Of a stretch of 64,000 nucleotides of DNA, positions 1 through 8,914 are shown in pieces (positions within the stretch are counted from its first letter, which is position 1; each line of letters begins with the position of its first letter). Made by a program: the position numbers and the translations under genes. The notes beneath the pieces were generated by a model. The model was given only the letters and a program-made list of their open reading frames with translations. It had not been told where the DNA came from and did not search any database. Source of the DNA: DATFVA01 sp963745945 (GTDB lineage: Bacteria; Bacteroidota; Ignavibacteria; Ignavibacteriales; Ignavibacteriaceae); contig CAVUZG010000004.1 in the NCBI GenBank assembly GCA_963745945.1, forward strand, positions 1,860,001 through 1,924,000. Reading direction: 5' to 3'.

Positions 1-932
1 CCCTGAACTCCCATAGAATCATACATTGCACACCAAATTGGATAATTTTCAGGTTGTCCGTAATCAACTCCGAATGATGAATTAGTTGCAACAATAAAAG
101 CTCCTTCAGCTCCGTTGGTTTCATTATACAGTGCTCTCATTTCCAGCACATATCCATATCCGGCAACTACTATAGCTTCCGTTCCCGATGATGCTGCAAC
201 CGGCATTACCTGGGTAATCCAGTTTACTCCCGATACGCCCAAATTATTATTTCCATGTGCAGCAGCTATTCCTGAAACATGAGTGCCATGAAAATCGGAA
301 GGAATATTTCCATTATTATTATAAGCATTCCATCCCCTGTAATCATCAATATATCCGTTATTATCATCATCTATTCCATTGTTCGGAATCTCTGCATAAT
401 TGCGCCAGTAAATCAAATCTTCATGATTCAGATCGCATCCGCCATCAACAATAGCAACTACAATTGTATCTCCAAGTTTTGTTAACCCGCCGGTTGTTAT
501 ACCCCAGGCTTCGGGTGCATCAATGTCAGCATCGGGAGTTCCCCCGGACTGTCCCGTATTGTTCAATGCCCATTGCTGATCAAACATAGGATCATCAGGA
601 AAGTTTGATAATACTGAACTGTTGTTCCTGCTTTGCACAAAATGATTGAACTGAACAATGTTCACTTCTTTGTTTTGCCTTATCTGGAATAATACATCCT
701 CTGAAGAAACTTTGGCAGGATTATATTGAAACAACCAGATATTCATTCTTCTAGAAAGAAGCCTGACGTCTTTCATATCAATAGATTGAAAAGAAGTCTT
801 AAATTTGTTAAGTGATGCGTCACTTTTTAACTGTATAATTAATTCACCATTTACATAGTTACTCTCCTGAGCCATACCTGAAATGGGAATAAAAATAATC
901 AGGAAGAGTACAACTGTAATTTTTTTTATCAT
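1..932 (-). CDS. secreted S8 family (subtilisin-like) serine peptidase, C-terminus beyond window
   Basis: Reading the minus strand from ATG 932 gives 310 residues with no stop before the window edge. Residues 1-21 form a signal peptide ending near MAQ. A propeptide-like region follows to about residue 110, then the catalytic domain. The catalytic Asp is D163 in IVDGGCDLNHEDL, the His is H215 in DFHGTHVSGIAA, and N284 in VATNSSFG is the likely oxyanion-hole Asn. The active-site Ser (GTSMA motif) would lie outside the window. Secreted subtilases in this group often carry a C-terminal sorting domain, which cannot be checked here. Expected role: extracellular protein degradation. The start has only a weak AAGG upstream. 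Confidence 0.92.
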   Translation of the reverse strand, partial: MIKKITVVLFLIIFIPISGMAQESNYVNGELIIQLKSDASLNKFKTSFQSIDMKDVRLLSRRMNIWLFQYNPAKVSSEDVLFQIRQNKEVNIVQFNHFVQSRNNSSVLSNFPDDPMFDQQWALNNTGQSGGTPDADIDAPEAWGITTGGLTKLGDTIVVAIVDGGCDLNHEDLIYWRNYAEIPNNGIDDDNNGYIDDYRGWNAYNNNGNIPSDFHGTHVSGIAAAHGNNNLGVSGVNWITQVMPVAASSGTEAIVVAGYGYVLEMRALYNETNGAEGAFIVATNSSFGVDYGQPENYPIWCAMYDSMGVQ

Positions 933-1093
933 TAGTAAGACCTTAATTATTTATGGCGGGATTTTTTTATTTGTTATTTGAAATTAAGGATTTCTAATTA
1001 AATAAATCAGAAAAAATGTAAACTACCCTTGTTTTTATTTTACTGGTATCGACTACCCGAAAAGAATTTTATTCAGCTTAAAACACTTAAAAA

Positions 1094-1558
1094 CTAATTT
1101 CTCAGATTTTTTCCTTTACCCATTCCTATATGTTTGGGTAATGTTTCATCTTCAAATTCATTCAGGGTTATTTGCCCGTTTCCTTTCCCGGTGATGGATT
1201 CATGAATATCGGGTTTGATTGAATATGTGGCTTTAAGCGCCGTAATAGCTGCCCTGAGTCCGGTAATTTCTTTTTCAATAACTGAAAGAGGTTTTTCCAT
1301 TTTACCGTTTGCGTATAGCTTAACGGATTCCAAAATATCTTCAGCTTTTCCTTTCAAGAGTTCTGCAGAAGATTTTGAACGATTAATCATTTTATCCATT
1401 CTCGATTTTACTTCCTGCAAATATCCTTCGGCTTGAGCTTTTATATTGCCCCTGATTTCTTCCCCGCTTTTAGGAGCAAATAGCAAGGAGGCTGATGCTC
1501 CTAGAATTCCGCCAACTAAAAAGGCTGCAACACTAATTTTTTTTCCCTGGTCTGCCAA
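1094..1558 (-). CDS. YtxH domain-containing protein
   Basis: 154 residues starting at a TTG codon preceded by a strong GGAGG. The N-terminal stretch (about residues 9-30, VAAFLVGGILGASASLLFAPKSG) is the hydrophobic YtxH signature: a glycine/alanine-rich membrane segment followed by LFAPKSGEEIR. The rest is a charged, probably helical region, like the apolipoprotein-like tail of this family. YtxH proteins are small membrane-anchored proteins linked to general stress in Firmicutes; the molecular role is unknown. It stands alone, divergent from mscL, with a 236-base AT-rich gap between them that must hold both promoters. Confidence 0.8.
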   Translation of the reverse strand: MADQGKKISVAAFLVGGILGASASLLFAPKSGEEIRGNIKAQAEGYLQEVKSRMDKMINRSKSSAELLKGKAEDILESVKLYANGKMEKPLSVIEKEITGLRAAITALKATYSIKPDIHESITGKGNGQITLNEFEDETLPKHIGMGKGKNLRN

Positions 1559-1794
1559 TTTATCCTCCGATTTATTGATTCAATATTCCTGATTAATTTA
1601 AAATATTTAAATTTTATACTTTATGTCTGAAGATTGCTTAAAAAATTAAACTAATATAATTTAGAATAAATTATTCATTTAAGTCAAAACAATTCCGCAT
1701 TATTAAATCTAAGATTATAATTATATATTAGTTGTGAGGAACTGACCTTACTCAACTCTAGTCATAACCATCAATTAATAATAGTGAGGGAAAT

Positions 1795-2250
1795 ATGTGG
1801 AAAGAATTTAAAGAGTTTGCCATGAAAGGCAACGTCATTGATATGGCGGTAGGTATTATAATTGGCGCAGCATTCGGAACAATTGTAAAGTCACTTGTGG
1901 CTGATGTAATAATGCCGCCAATTGGTTTACTTTTGGGTAATGTAGATTTTTCAAATCTCTTTTTGGTTTTAAAAGAAGGCGCTGCTGTTACAGGGCCATA
2001 CGCAACAATTGAAGTTGCACAAAAAGCCGGGGCTGTTACCCTTAATTACGGCGTTTTTATTAATACAGTAATTAGCTTTTTAATAGTTGCTTTTGCAATC
2101 TTCATGGTTATAAAATCGATGAATAAAATGAAAAGAAAAGAAGCAGAAATTCCGCCGGAAGCACCAACAACCAAAGATTGCCCTTATTGTTTGGAAAAGA
2201 TTCCTATTAAAGCTACACGTTGTTCACATTGTACTTCAGAACTGAAATAA
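1795..2250 (+). CDS. mscL: large-conductance mechanosensitive channel MscL with C-terminal zinc ribbon
   Basis: 151 residues. Residues 1-110 match MscL: the N-terminal WKEFKEFAMKGNVIDMAVGIIIG helix and TM1, a periplasmic loop, and TM2 (VFINTVISFLIVAFAIFMVIK). MscL is a homopentameric channel that opens under membrane tension and releases solutes on hypo-osmotic shock. The usual C-terminal helical bundle is replaced by a short linker and a CxxC...CxxC zinc ribbon (CPYCLEKIPIKATRCSHC, about residues 129-146) that should be cytoplasmic. A GAGGG stands before the ATG. A hairpin terminator follows directly, so it is probably a single-gene transcript. Confidence 0.95.
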   Translation: MWKEFKEFAMKGNVIDMAVGIIIGAAFGTIVKSLVADVIMPPIGLLLGNVDFSNLFLVLKEGAAVTGPYATIEVAQKAGAVTLNYGVFINTVISFLIVAFAIFMVIKSMNKMKRKEAEIPPEAPTTKDCPYCLEKIPIKATRCSHCTSELK

Positions 2251-2258
2251 TTTTCAAT

Positions 2259-2287
2259 AGGCGGTAATTATTTTACCGCCTTTTTTA
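2259..2287. terminator. bidirectional intrinsic terminator between mscL and the pseudouridine synthase gene
   Basis: An inverted repeat GGCGGTAA / TTACCGCC is followed by TTTTTT on the plus strand and preceded by A-rich sequence for the other strand. It lies between two convergent genes; the stop of the minus-strand gene sits inside it. Confidence 0.85.
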
Positions 2288-2864
2288 TTTTAATCAATCC
2301 GTCTATTTCTTTTTCATCAAGCACACGTACTTCCCCGGGATTCATATTTTCAATTTTAATATTCTTTATTCTTACCCTTACTAGCCTTAATGTAGGAAAT
2401 CCTATAGCTGCAGTCATCCTCCTTACCTGCCTGTTTTTTCCTTCGGTTAAAATTATTTTTAACCAGCAATCAGGAATATTCTTTCTAAATCTGATTGAGG
2501 GATAACGTGGCGGAAGATTAGGATTACTGATAATTTCTGCTTCAGCCGGAAGTGTTTTTTTATCTTTAAGCACAATACCATGTTTTAATTTCTCTAAATC
2601 TCTTTTTTCAGGTATACCTTCCACCTGAACGAGATATTCCCTTTTATGCTTATTCACAGGATTTAAAAGGAAATCGGTGAGGGATTTGTCATCTGTTAAA
2701 AGAAGAAGTCCTTCGCTGTCCGAATCTAATCTGCCAATAGGGTAAACTCCGCCGGGGAAATTATATAGATTCTTTAAGGTCGCACGACCGGCAGTATCAG
2801 TAAACTGAGACAGAACTCCGTAAGGTTTATATATTTTATAATAATTGAATTTTTTCAGGGACAT
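2268..2864 (-). CDS. RsuA/RluE-family 23S rRNA pseudouridine synthase
   Basis: 198 residues. This is a stand-alone catalytic domain without the N-terminal S4 domain, as in RluE. YYKIYKPYGVLSQF opens the fold. The catalytic Asp is D47 in YPIGRLDSDSEGLLLLT, and the conserved EGKNRQVRRM motif lies near residues 140-150. It would isomerise a uridine in large-subunit rRNA (U2457 in E. coli RluE); exact site specificity is inferred. The 5' end overlaps the preceding glycosyltransferase gene by 29 bases, so the two are probably co-transcribed. Lack of the S4 domain separates it from RluB and RsuA. Confidence 0.88.
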   Translation of the reverse strand: MSLKKFNYYKIYKPYGVLSQFTDTAGRATLKNLYNFPGGVYPIGRLDSDSEGLLLLTDDKSLTDFLLNPVNKHKREYLVQVEGIPEKRDLEKLKHGIVLKDKKTLPAEAEIISNPNLPPRYPSIRFRKNIPDCWLKIILTEGKNRQVRRMTAAIGFPTLRLVRVRIKNIKIENMNPGEVRVLDEKEIDGLIKIKKAVK

Positions 2865-3486
2865 AATTGTGCGTTATGCTGTCAGCAGCTTCGCGGTGAT
2901 AAATATAAGTATCAAAATTTATCTTCCTGGTTTTAAATTTTTCAGCCGCTCTTTTAAGAAACTCGGAATCTTCACTGTATATATTTTCTTTGAACCCGTT
3001 AAGCATCTTAAAAACCTTACTTTTCCCAAAGAAAGTTCCGCCTATTGTACATTCTGAAAGGTGAATAAAACAATGCGGATTATCTTTGTCTCTGACAAAC
3101 TCATCTCCGATAACTTTTACTCCCCCATGAATAAAATCAATTTGCGGATGGCTCCTCATATAATTTATTCTTACCAATAAATGATCTTCTTCATACTCAT
3201 CATCACTATCCAGAAAAGTAAGATATTCTCCCGATGAAAGATTTATTCCCTTGTTCCTGCTGAAAGCCGGTTGCCTGTTTTCCTGCTTGTAAACTTTAAT
3301 GTTATTAAAGAGATTTTGGTATTCTGCAAGTATCTTATAAGAATTATCGGTACTGCCATCATCTATTACTATAAGCTCCCAATTATGAAATGATTGTTCA
3401 AGAAGAGAATTAATTGATCTCTTTAATAATTCTTCCCTGTTAAAAACAGTTAAGATAACAGATATAGACGGCCTGATAATTTGAAT
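2836..3486 (-). CDS. glycosyltransferase family 2 (GT-A fold), start codon unclear
   Basis: About 216 residues of a GT2 enzyme. The open frame includes SISVILTVFNREELLKRSI, then VIDDGSTDNS, then the metal-binding DSDDE (LTFLDSDDEYEE). It would transfer a sugar from a nucleotide sugar, probably to a surface glycan. No ATG, GTG or TTG lies between an in-frame TGA at 3487-3489 and the conserved core. The only ATG (3490) is one frame off and reads into a stop after 16 codons. Either ATT at 3486 or 3480 is used, or one base is missing near the start. It overlaps the pseudouridine synthase gene. The enzyme is short, with no C-terminal extension. Confidence 0.75.
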   Translation of the reverse strand: MQIIRPSISVILTVFNREELLKRSINSLLEQSFHNWELIVIDDGSTDNSYKILAEYQNLFNNIKVYKQENRQPAFSRNKGINLSSGEYLTFLDSDDEYEEDHLLVRINYMRSHPQIDFIHGGVKVIGDEFVRDKDNPHCFIHLSECTIGGTFFGKSKVFKMLNGFKENIYSEDSEFLKRAAEKFKTRKINFDTYIYHREAADSITHNYVPEKIQLL

Positions 3487-3712
3487 TCATAAATGCAATA
3501 TTAAGTTGAACTTTTATTAAACAAAATCGTCAAACACTTCGTTCCCGGAGGATAATAGTGCAAATATAATTCGTTAAACAACAATTTCCATCAATAAGTA
3601 TATTTTTATATAAGAGTGAAAGCCTTGCTTCAATAAACTTGTTATTTGAAATATATAATAGTTAATTTGAGGCGTAATTTTTCTAATTCCTCACAATATT
3701 ACGGAGGATATC

Positions 3713-3937
3713 GTGGCTTTCAGAGATCAGCAAAAATATCTAGAAGCATTAAAAAAATATGAGAGGAAATTTACGCGGGAAGAAAATGATATGTATAAGC
3801 TGTACCAGAAAATGCATAAAGATGAAGAAGATTTTGACACAGTTTCCCTGAGGAATTTACAAGACCTTTATGAGAAATATTACGTGCCGGCAGACAGATC
3901 AAAGCTGGAAGATCTTTTTAGGAAGAAGGAAGAATAG
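3713..3937 (+). CDS. small conserved hypothetical protein, highly charged
   Basis: 74 residues starting at GTG 3713, with an exact GGAGG six bases upstream. The protein is almost entirely charged and helical (LEALKKYERKFTREENDMYKLYQKMHKDEEDFDTVS), has no signal or membrane segment, and should form a soluble helical hairpin or short coiled coil. I do not recognise the family. The strong ribosome binding site, coding-type composition and the terminator after it support a real monocistronic gene. Function unknown. Confidence 0.6.
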   Translation: MAFRDQQKYLEALKKYERKFTREENDMYKLYQKMHKDEEDFDTVSLRNLQDLYEKYYVPADRSKLEDLFRKKEE

Positions 3938-3982
3938 TAATTTTAATTCACGGAATCATTTATCTGCCATCCTATTTTTTTT

Positions 3983-4026
3983 GCGGACGGAGGTGACGGG
4001 GAAAAATCCCTCCGGAACATCCGTTT
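3983..4026 (+). terminator. probable intrinsic terminator
   Basis: A GC-rich stem with an inner CGGAGG/CCTCCG pair and an outer CGGA/TCCG pair, followed by TTTTT. It stands out in an AT-rich gap between the 74-residue gene and the DUF2723 gene. Confidence 0.6.
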
Positions 4027-4088
4027 TTACCATTGATAAATAAAATCATTGTAAGTAATTTTTGAGATTCTTTTCATTTGAGGTTAAG

Positions 4089-7088
4089 ATGAGTTATAAG
4101 GTTCTTCACAAAATATTTGCGGCTATAACGTTTTTGATATCGCTGTTCGTACTATTTTCAACAGTACAGCCTTCAGTTTCGTTCTGGGATTGCGGAGAGT
4201 TTATTGCTTCGGGTTATTACCTGCAGGTGCCACATCCTCCGGGAGCCCCGTTCTTCCTTCTGCTCGGTAAAATATTTTCAATGATTCCTTTTGCCGATAA
4301 TATCGGTTTAAGATTTAATACCATCTCGGTCCTTACAAGTGCCTTATCAATCCTGCTTCTTTACCTGATAGCAGTAAAGCTGATCGAAAACTACAAAGGC
4401 AAAACTCCTAAAAACACACTCGATGCAGTAGCGACTTATATAGCTGCTTCAATAGGAGCTCTTTCATTTTCATTTAGTGATACATTCTGGTTTAACGGTG
4501 TTGAAGCTGAAGTATACGCAACCAGTATTTTTCTTGTAGCCTTAGTTACCTGGCTGATAATAAAATGGAATGAACAGGCAGACAGAACCGATAATGAAAA
4601 ATATATTTTAATGATTGCATACCTGATAGGAATTGCTACCGGTGTTCACCTAATGTCGGTGCTTGCAATAGTCCCGGTAACAATGATAATTCTTTTCAGA
4701 AAATACCTGGTTGATGAAGAAGCCTGTAAAAAAACAGCTTATATATTTTTAGTACACGCTGCACTGCTAATTATTATTTCCCTTGCAATGTGGGCAAGCT
4801 CAACCTCAACTACACCTCCTTCACCGGAGGATTACCAGGCTTATGATACAAAGTTCAAACTGATTGCACTTGGAATAAGTGCATTGGTGATGGGAATATT
4901 CTACAAACAGATTTTCTCACGTAACTCATTCTACCTCCCGTTGATTATAGGTGGCGTTGCTCTTTTTGTTACTTACCCGGGAGTTGTAAAATTATTACCC
5001 GAACTTATGGCATATATTGCAGGCGATAACAGCTTCCTCGCAGTAGTAATAATCGCGGTAATTTTCGGGGCGTTGTGGTACGGAGTAATTTATGCAAGAA
5101 GGGAAGGTAAGCCAACTTTTCATCTGATAGTAATGTCGTTCATTTTTGTGCTGATCGGGTTTACAACCTACGCAATGGTTATTATCAGATCAAATATGAA
5201 TCCTCCGATGAATGAAAATGACCCTGATAATTTTACCGAGCTGGTAAGTTATCTTAACAGGGAGCAGTATGGTGATTTCCCGATCTTTAAAAGAAGATTT
5301 GCAACTGAACCCCACCAGATGATGGTTTATAATGATTACTCAAGTGATCTCGATTTCTTCTACCGTTACCAGATGAATCATATGATGACCCGGTACTGGT
5401 TCTGGAATTATGCCGGTCGTGAAGGATGGCAGCAGGATGATGGACCCGACATTGCACCATTCAACTCTATAGGTAATGTTTTCAGCGGTATCCTTGGGGG
5501 TATTCATTTTGGCGGCGATGCTAAAGATTCACTCTATGGTATTCCTTTGCTGTTTGGATTGCTCGGAATCTATTTCCATTTCAGGAAAGACTGGAAGATG
5601 GCTGCAGTCTTTATGGTTATGTTTATCCTGATGGGATACCTCACTGCTTTCTATCAAAACCAGCAGCAGCCTCAACCGAGAGAAAGAGACTATTTTTATG
5701 TGGGGGCTTTCTTCGTCTTTTCTATATGGATAGCCATAGGTGTGCGCGGACTAATCGATCTTGCGATGGAAAAAATAACTGCCGAAAGTTTAAGATCGGC
5801 TAGTATTGTCGGTATCCTTGCATTCGGAGTTGTATTTGTGCCGTATAATATGCTGGTTACAAATTATTATACTCACGATCGTTCAAAGAACTGGGTACCG
5901 TGGGATTATTCTTATAATCTTCTTCAAAGCTGTGCGCCGAATGCTGTTCTGTTTACGAACGGAGATAATGATACCTTCCCTCTCTGGTACCTGCAGGATG
6001 TTGAAGGTATAAGAAGAGATGTTAAAATTGCCAACCTCAGTCTGCTTAATACAAACTGGTATATTGAACAATTAAAAAATAATGATCCGTACGGAGTAGG
6101 AACTGTAAGAATAAGAATGAGTGATGAACAGATAGACCAGTTGAGGCCTATACAATGGGAGCCGCAGAAAATTACAATTCCTGTTCCGAAGCCGAATGCA
6201 CAGCAAACAATGAAAGATGTTTATCAGACTTATGATATCTCTGATTCATCTGTTATGAAACAGGGCGATATTCAGTTTACAATGAACAACACACTTACTT
6301 TCGGTAAGGTAAAAGCTGTAAGAGTGCAGGATTTAATGGTTAAGGAAATTGTGGAGGCAAACAACTGGCAGCGTCCAATTTACTTTGCAGTAACGTGCAG
6401 TGATGACAGCAAAATAGGATTGCAGGATTACCTGAAAATGGAAGGAATGGCACTTCGTCTTGTTCCTGAAAAACGTAAACAGGGAGTTGAGTTTGTGAAC
6501 GTAGATGTTATGGAAAAAGAACTGAAAGAAAATCCGGGCTACAGCAAAGATTACAAACCCGGATTTAAATTCAGAGGATTAAATAATCCTAAAATCTTTT
6601 TTGATGATAACCACGTAAGAATGACACAGAATTACCGCAATGCTTTTATGCGCCTGACAATCTATTATATCAATACAAACCAGGATCAGAAAGCAATCGC
6701 AACCTTGGATGAAATGGAAAAGAAAATTCCAAGAGAAAATATTCCTATGGATTACCAGATTGAGTTTGAGGTAGGTAATATGTACTGGAATGCCGGAGCT
6801 GTTAAACAATATAAAGCAATCGCTGCAGATGTTGAAAAGAAAGGACTGAAGGCTCTAGAAGAAAACCCGGGAGATGTTCAATCGTATTATAATCCATACA
6901 GAATTCTTATTGAAACATACGAGAACCTGAAAGATTATGATAAACTCCTCGGAATCTGGCAAAGACTCGGGGCAATGTATCCTAACGATCCGAACGTAAA
7001 GGCAAATATTGCAAAGTACCAGGCTCTGATAAAACAAGGTAAAGTTAAAAGTGATTCTGTTTCCAGTCCCGATACAACGGGAAAATAA
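4089..7088 (+). CDS. DUF2723 family membrane protein (TMEM260-like, GT117)
   Basis: About 999 residues. The N-terminal half carries many membrane helices and the diagnostic DUF2723 sequence FWDCGEFIASGYYLQVPHPPG near residues 40-60. The second half is a soluble periplasmic region ending in TPR-like helices (about residues 850-990). The family is classed as GT117 and is related to TMEM260, an O-mannosyltransferase using a lipid-linked sugar; protein O-glycosylation in Bacteroidota relatives is the likely role. I prefer ATG 4089, after TGAGGTTAAG, to the in-frame ATG 4062, which lacks a ribosome binding site. It is followed by a terminator and then a GT9 gene. Confidence 0.9.
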   Translation: MSYKVLHKIFAAITFLISLFVLFSTVQPSVSFWDCGEFIASGYYLQVPHPPGAPFFLLLGKIFSMIPFADNIGLRFNTISVLTSALSILLLYLIAVKLIENYKGKTPKNTLDAVATYIAASIGALSFSFSDTFWFNGVEAEVYATSIFLVALVTWLIIKWNEQADRTDNEKYILMIAYLIGIATGVHLMSVLAIVPVTMIILFRKYLVDEEACKKTAYIFLVHAALLIIISLAMWASSTSTTPPSPEDYQAYDTKFKLIALGISALVMGIFYKQIFSRNSFYLPLIIGGVALFVTYPGVVKLLPELMAYIAGDNSFLAVVIIAVIFGALWYGVIYARREGKPTFHLIVMSFIFVLIGFTTYAMVIIRSNMNPPMNENDPDNFTELVSYLNREQYGDFPIFKRRFATEPHQMMVYNDYSSDLDFFYRYQMNHMMTRYWFWNYAGREGWQQDDGPDIAPFNSIGNVFSGILGGIHFGGDAKDSLYGIPLLFGLLGIYFHFRKDWKMAAVFMVMFILMGYLTAFYQNQQQPQPRERDYFYVGAFFVFSIWIAIGVRGLIDLAMEKITAESLRSASIVGILAFGVVFVPYNMLVTNYYTHDRSKNWVPWDYSYNLLQSCAPNAVLFTNGDNDTFPLWYLQDVEGIRRDVKIANLSLLNTNWYIEQLKNNDPYGVGTVRIRMSDEQIDQLRPIQWEPQKITIPVPKPNAQQTMKDVYQTYDISDSSVMKQGDIQFTMNNTLTFGKVKAVRVQDLMVKEIVEANNWQRPIYFAVTCSDDSKIGLQDYLKMEGMALRLVPEKRKQGVEFVNVDVMEKELKENPGYSKDYKPGFKFRGLNNPKIFFDDNHVRMTQNYRNAFMRLTIYYINTNQDQKAIATLDEMEKKIPRENIPMDYQIEFEVGNMYWNAGAVKQYKAIAADVEKKGLKALEENPGDVQSYYNPYRILIETYENLKDYDKLLGIWQRLGAMYPNDPNVKANIAKYQALIKQGKVKSDSVSSPDTTGK

Positions 7089-7109
7089 ACCTGGTTAAAT
7101 CTTTTTTAC

Positions 7110-7139
7110 ATAAGCGGCTCTTTAGCCGCTTATTTTTTT
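7110..7139 (+). terminator. intrinsic terminator after the DUF2723 gene
   Basis: Perfect stem ATAAGCGGCT / AGCCGCTTAT around a short loop, ending in a run of T. Confidence 0.9.
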
Positions 7140-7176
7140 ATATTGAATGAAACTTATTAATAATAACTAACAATAA

Positions 7177-8244
7177 ATGAAAATTCTTATCCTTGCGCTT
7201 TCCGGAATTGGCGACGCACTTATGTTTACTCCCGCACTTGAGCTTCTTCGGAAGGAACTTCCCTCAGCACAGATAGATGCGCTCGTTATGTTTAAAGGCG
7301 TAAAGGATATGTATGAAAGGAATCCTGATTTCAGCAATGTTTTTCATTTTGATTTTATAAAAGAAGGGGCACTGAGATCTTTCAAATATATATTGAGTTT
7401 AAGAAAAAAATATGACATTACAATAAATGTTTATCCTTCCAACAGAAAAGAATACAACGTTATTAACTTTTTAATGGGTGCAGAGAAAAAAGTTGCTGCA
7501 AAATACCTTAGAAAAGATTTACAGAACCTGGGAGATTTAAATAATATCCGTGTTTTGGAAAATGATTCGACACATAATGTTCAGACAAACATTAAGCTCA
7601 TCGAAAAATTATTAAACAAAAAATTTGATGAAGAACCTTCTCTTAAGTTTCCTTTAACAATGGGGGATGAAAATTTTGCTTTGAATTTTTTCAAAGAAAA
7701 TAAAATTGAAGATTCAGATTTGTTAATTGGTTTTCATCCCGGTTCTGCAACTTTAAAAAATCAAATTAAAAGAAGATGGGAGCCGGAAAAATTCGCTCAA
7801 CTTGGTAAAAAATTAATTGCAGAGAAGAAAGCAAAAATATTAATCTTCGGCGGTCCTGAAGAAGATGAATTAAAGATTCAAATTAAAGAACAAATTGATT
7901 CTGAAAACGCATTTGTAATACAATCTGCAAACCTGGCTGAAAGCGCTGCACTTATGGCAAGATGCAATGTGTTCGTTTCAAACGATTCAAGTCTTATGCA
8001 TATTGCTTCTGCTTTGAAACTGAAGGTTGTAGCGATACTTGGTCCTACTAATCCACACTACATTCACCCATGGAAAACGGAACACAATATTGTAAGATTA
8101 AACCTGGACTGTTCTCCCTGTTTTATTTATTCTCCCCGTCCTTTAATTTGCTCCCGCGAAGACGTTCAATTTAAATGTATTAAAGAATTGACTGTTGATA
8201 TGGTTTACGATGCTGTGCTAAACCTGTGGAACTTTCAAGACTAA
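7177..8244 (+). CDS. glycosyltransferase family 9 (ADP-heptosyltransferase-like)
   Basis: 355 residues. The N-terminus KILILALSGIGDALMFTPAL is the GT9 signature for the first Rossmann domain. GFHPGSATLKNQIKRRWEPEKFAQL and the NDSSLMHIASALKLKVVAILGPTNP motif (about residues 267-292) mark the donor-binding domain, as in WaaC/WaaF. A cysteine-bearing stretch near the end (LDCSPCFIYSPRPLIC) is common in GT9. It would add a heptose or related sugar to a lipopolysaccharide core or glycan. It may act in the same envelope-glycan theme as the DUF2723 protein, although a terminator separates them. No waaA or waaC symbol can be assigned. Confidence 0.88.
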   Translation: MKILILALSGIGDALMFTPALELLRKELPSAQIDALVMFKGVKDMYERNPDFSNVFHFDFIKEGALRSFKYILSLRKKYDITINVYPSNRKEYNVINFLMGAEKKVAAKYLRKDLQNLGDLNNIRVLENDSTHNVQTNIKLIEKLLNKKFDEEPSLKFPLTMGDENFALNFFKENKIEDSDLLIGFHPGSATLKNQIKRRWEPEKFAQLGKKLIAEKKAKILIFGGPEEDELKIQIKEQIDSENAFVIQSANLAESAALMARCNVFVSNDSSLMHIASALKLKVVAILGPTNPHYIHPWKTEHNIVRLNLDCSPCFIYSPRPLICSREDVQFKCIKELTVDMVYDAVLNLWNFQD

Positions 8245-8276
8245 GGTTGCTATATCGATGCGCTAATCTTGAAGGC
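8232..8276 (+). repeat. imperfect inverted repeat overlapping the GT9 stop codon
   Basis: Arms CTTTCAAGACTAAG and CTAATCTTGAAGG flank an 18-base loop; the TAA stop lies in the left arm. There is no T run, so it may be a mRNA-stabilising stem or a weak terminator. Confidence 0.35.
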
Positions 8277-8369
8277 TGATAAATAGAGTTTAAGTATGAG
8301 AATAAACAATGTTGCGAATAGCCTTTTTACATAATATATTTAAAACAAAAATTATGTCGGTATAAAGTT

Positions 8370-8603
8370 ATGACTGAATTAGCAAAAAAATTTGTAAATG
8401 AAGCACTTCTGCTCCCGCGTGAAGATCGTGCCCAATTAGCAGATAAATTAATAGAAAGTTTAAATTTACCTTCGCAGGAAGAAATAAATAAAGCCTGGGC
8501 TGAGGAATCAGAAAGAAGAATAAGGGATTATAAGGAAGGTAAAATAAAATCAATCGATGGAGAACAGGTGTTCTCTGAAATAAAGAAACGGTATAAAGGT
8601 TGA
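8370..8603 (+). CDS. type II antitoxin, addiction module component family (TIGR02574-like)
   Basis: 77 residues. LLPREDRAQLADKLIESLN followed by EEINKAWAEESERRIRDYKEGKIKSIDGEQVF matches the addiction module component family: a helical repression segment, then a toxin-wrapping tail. It should bind and neutralise the ParE/RelE toxin encoded just downstream and repress its own promoter. Its TGA stop overlaps the toxin TTG start, which implies translational coupling and excess antitoxin. The gap upstream (8245-8369) must hold the autoregulated promoter, but I could not point to an operator. Confidence 0.88.
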   Translation: MTELAKKFVNEALLLPREDRAQLADKLIESLNLPSQEEINKAWAEESERRIRDYKEGKIKSIDGEQVFSEIKKRYKG

Positions 8604-8890
8604 AATTTACATTTCATCCTAAAGCAAGGAATGAACTTGCAGATACGGTAGATTTTTACGAGGGGCAAAAAGATCACCTGGGGATTGAATTTCTTGAAGA
8701 AGTATATTTAACCATCCGGAGAATAATTGAATTCCCGAAAGCTTTTCCAAAACTTTCAAAGAATACCAGGAAATGTATAACTAACAGATTCCCTTTTGCT
8801 GTTATTTATCAATATAAAAAAGATGAGATATTTATTGTCGCAATTACTCACCTGGCTCGTAAGCCCGGGTTCTGGAAGAAAAGAAAATAA
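8600..8890 (+). CDS. type II toxin, RelE/ParE superfamily
   Basis: 96 residues starting at TTG 8600, which overlaps the antitoxin stop (TTGA). FHPKARNELADTVDFYEGQKDHLGIEFLEEV, then FPKAFPKL, then FPFAVIYQYKKDEIFIVAITHLARKPGFW are the hallmarks of the ParE/RelE plasmid-stabilisation family. Such toxins either cut mRNA at the ribosome or poison gyrase; the sequence does not decide. The Arg and His near the C-terminus (THLARKPGFW) are at the usual RelE-fold positions. The pair is intact and probably active; its place between housekeeping genes is typical for solitary chromosomal modules. Confidence 0.9.
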   Translation: MKFTFHPKARNELADTVDFYEGQKDHLGIEFLEEVYLTIRRIIEFPKAFPKLSKNTRKCITNRFPFAVIYQYKKDEIFIVAITHLARKPGFWKKRK

Positions 8891-8914
8891 CCTACACTAA
8901 AATTATTATACACT

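Noticed and set aside
257..485. Two small open frames on the plus strand
   Set aside because: They lie antisense within the S8 peptidase gene, which reads through the region with all family motifs.
4062..4088. Longer N-terminus of the DUF2723 protein from ATG 4062
   Set aside because: No ribosome binding site; ATG 4089 follows TGAGGTTAAG and begins the family core.
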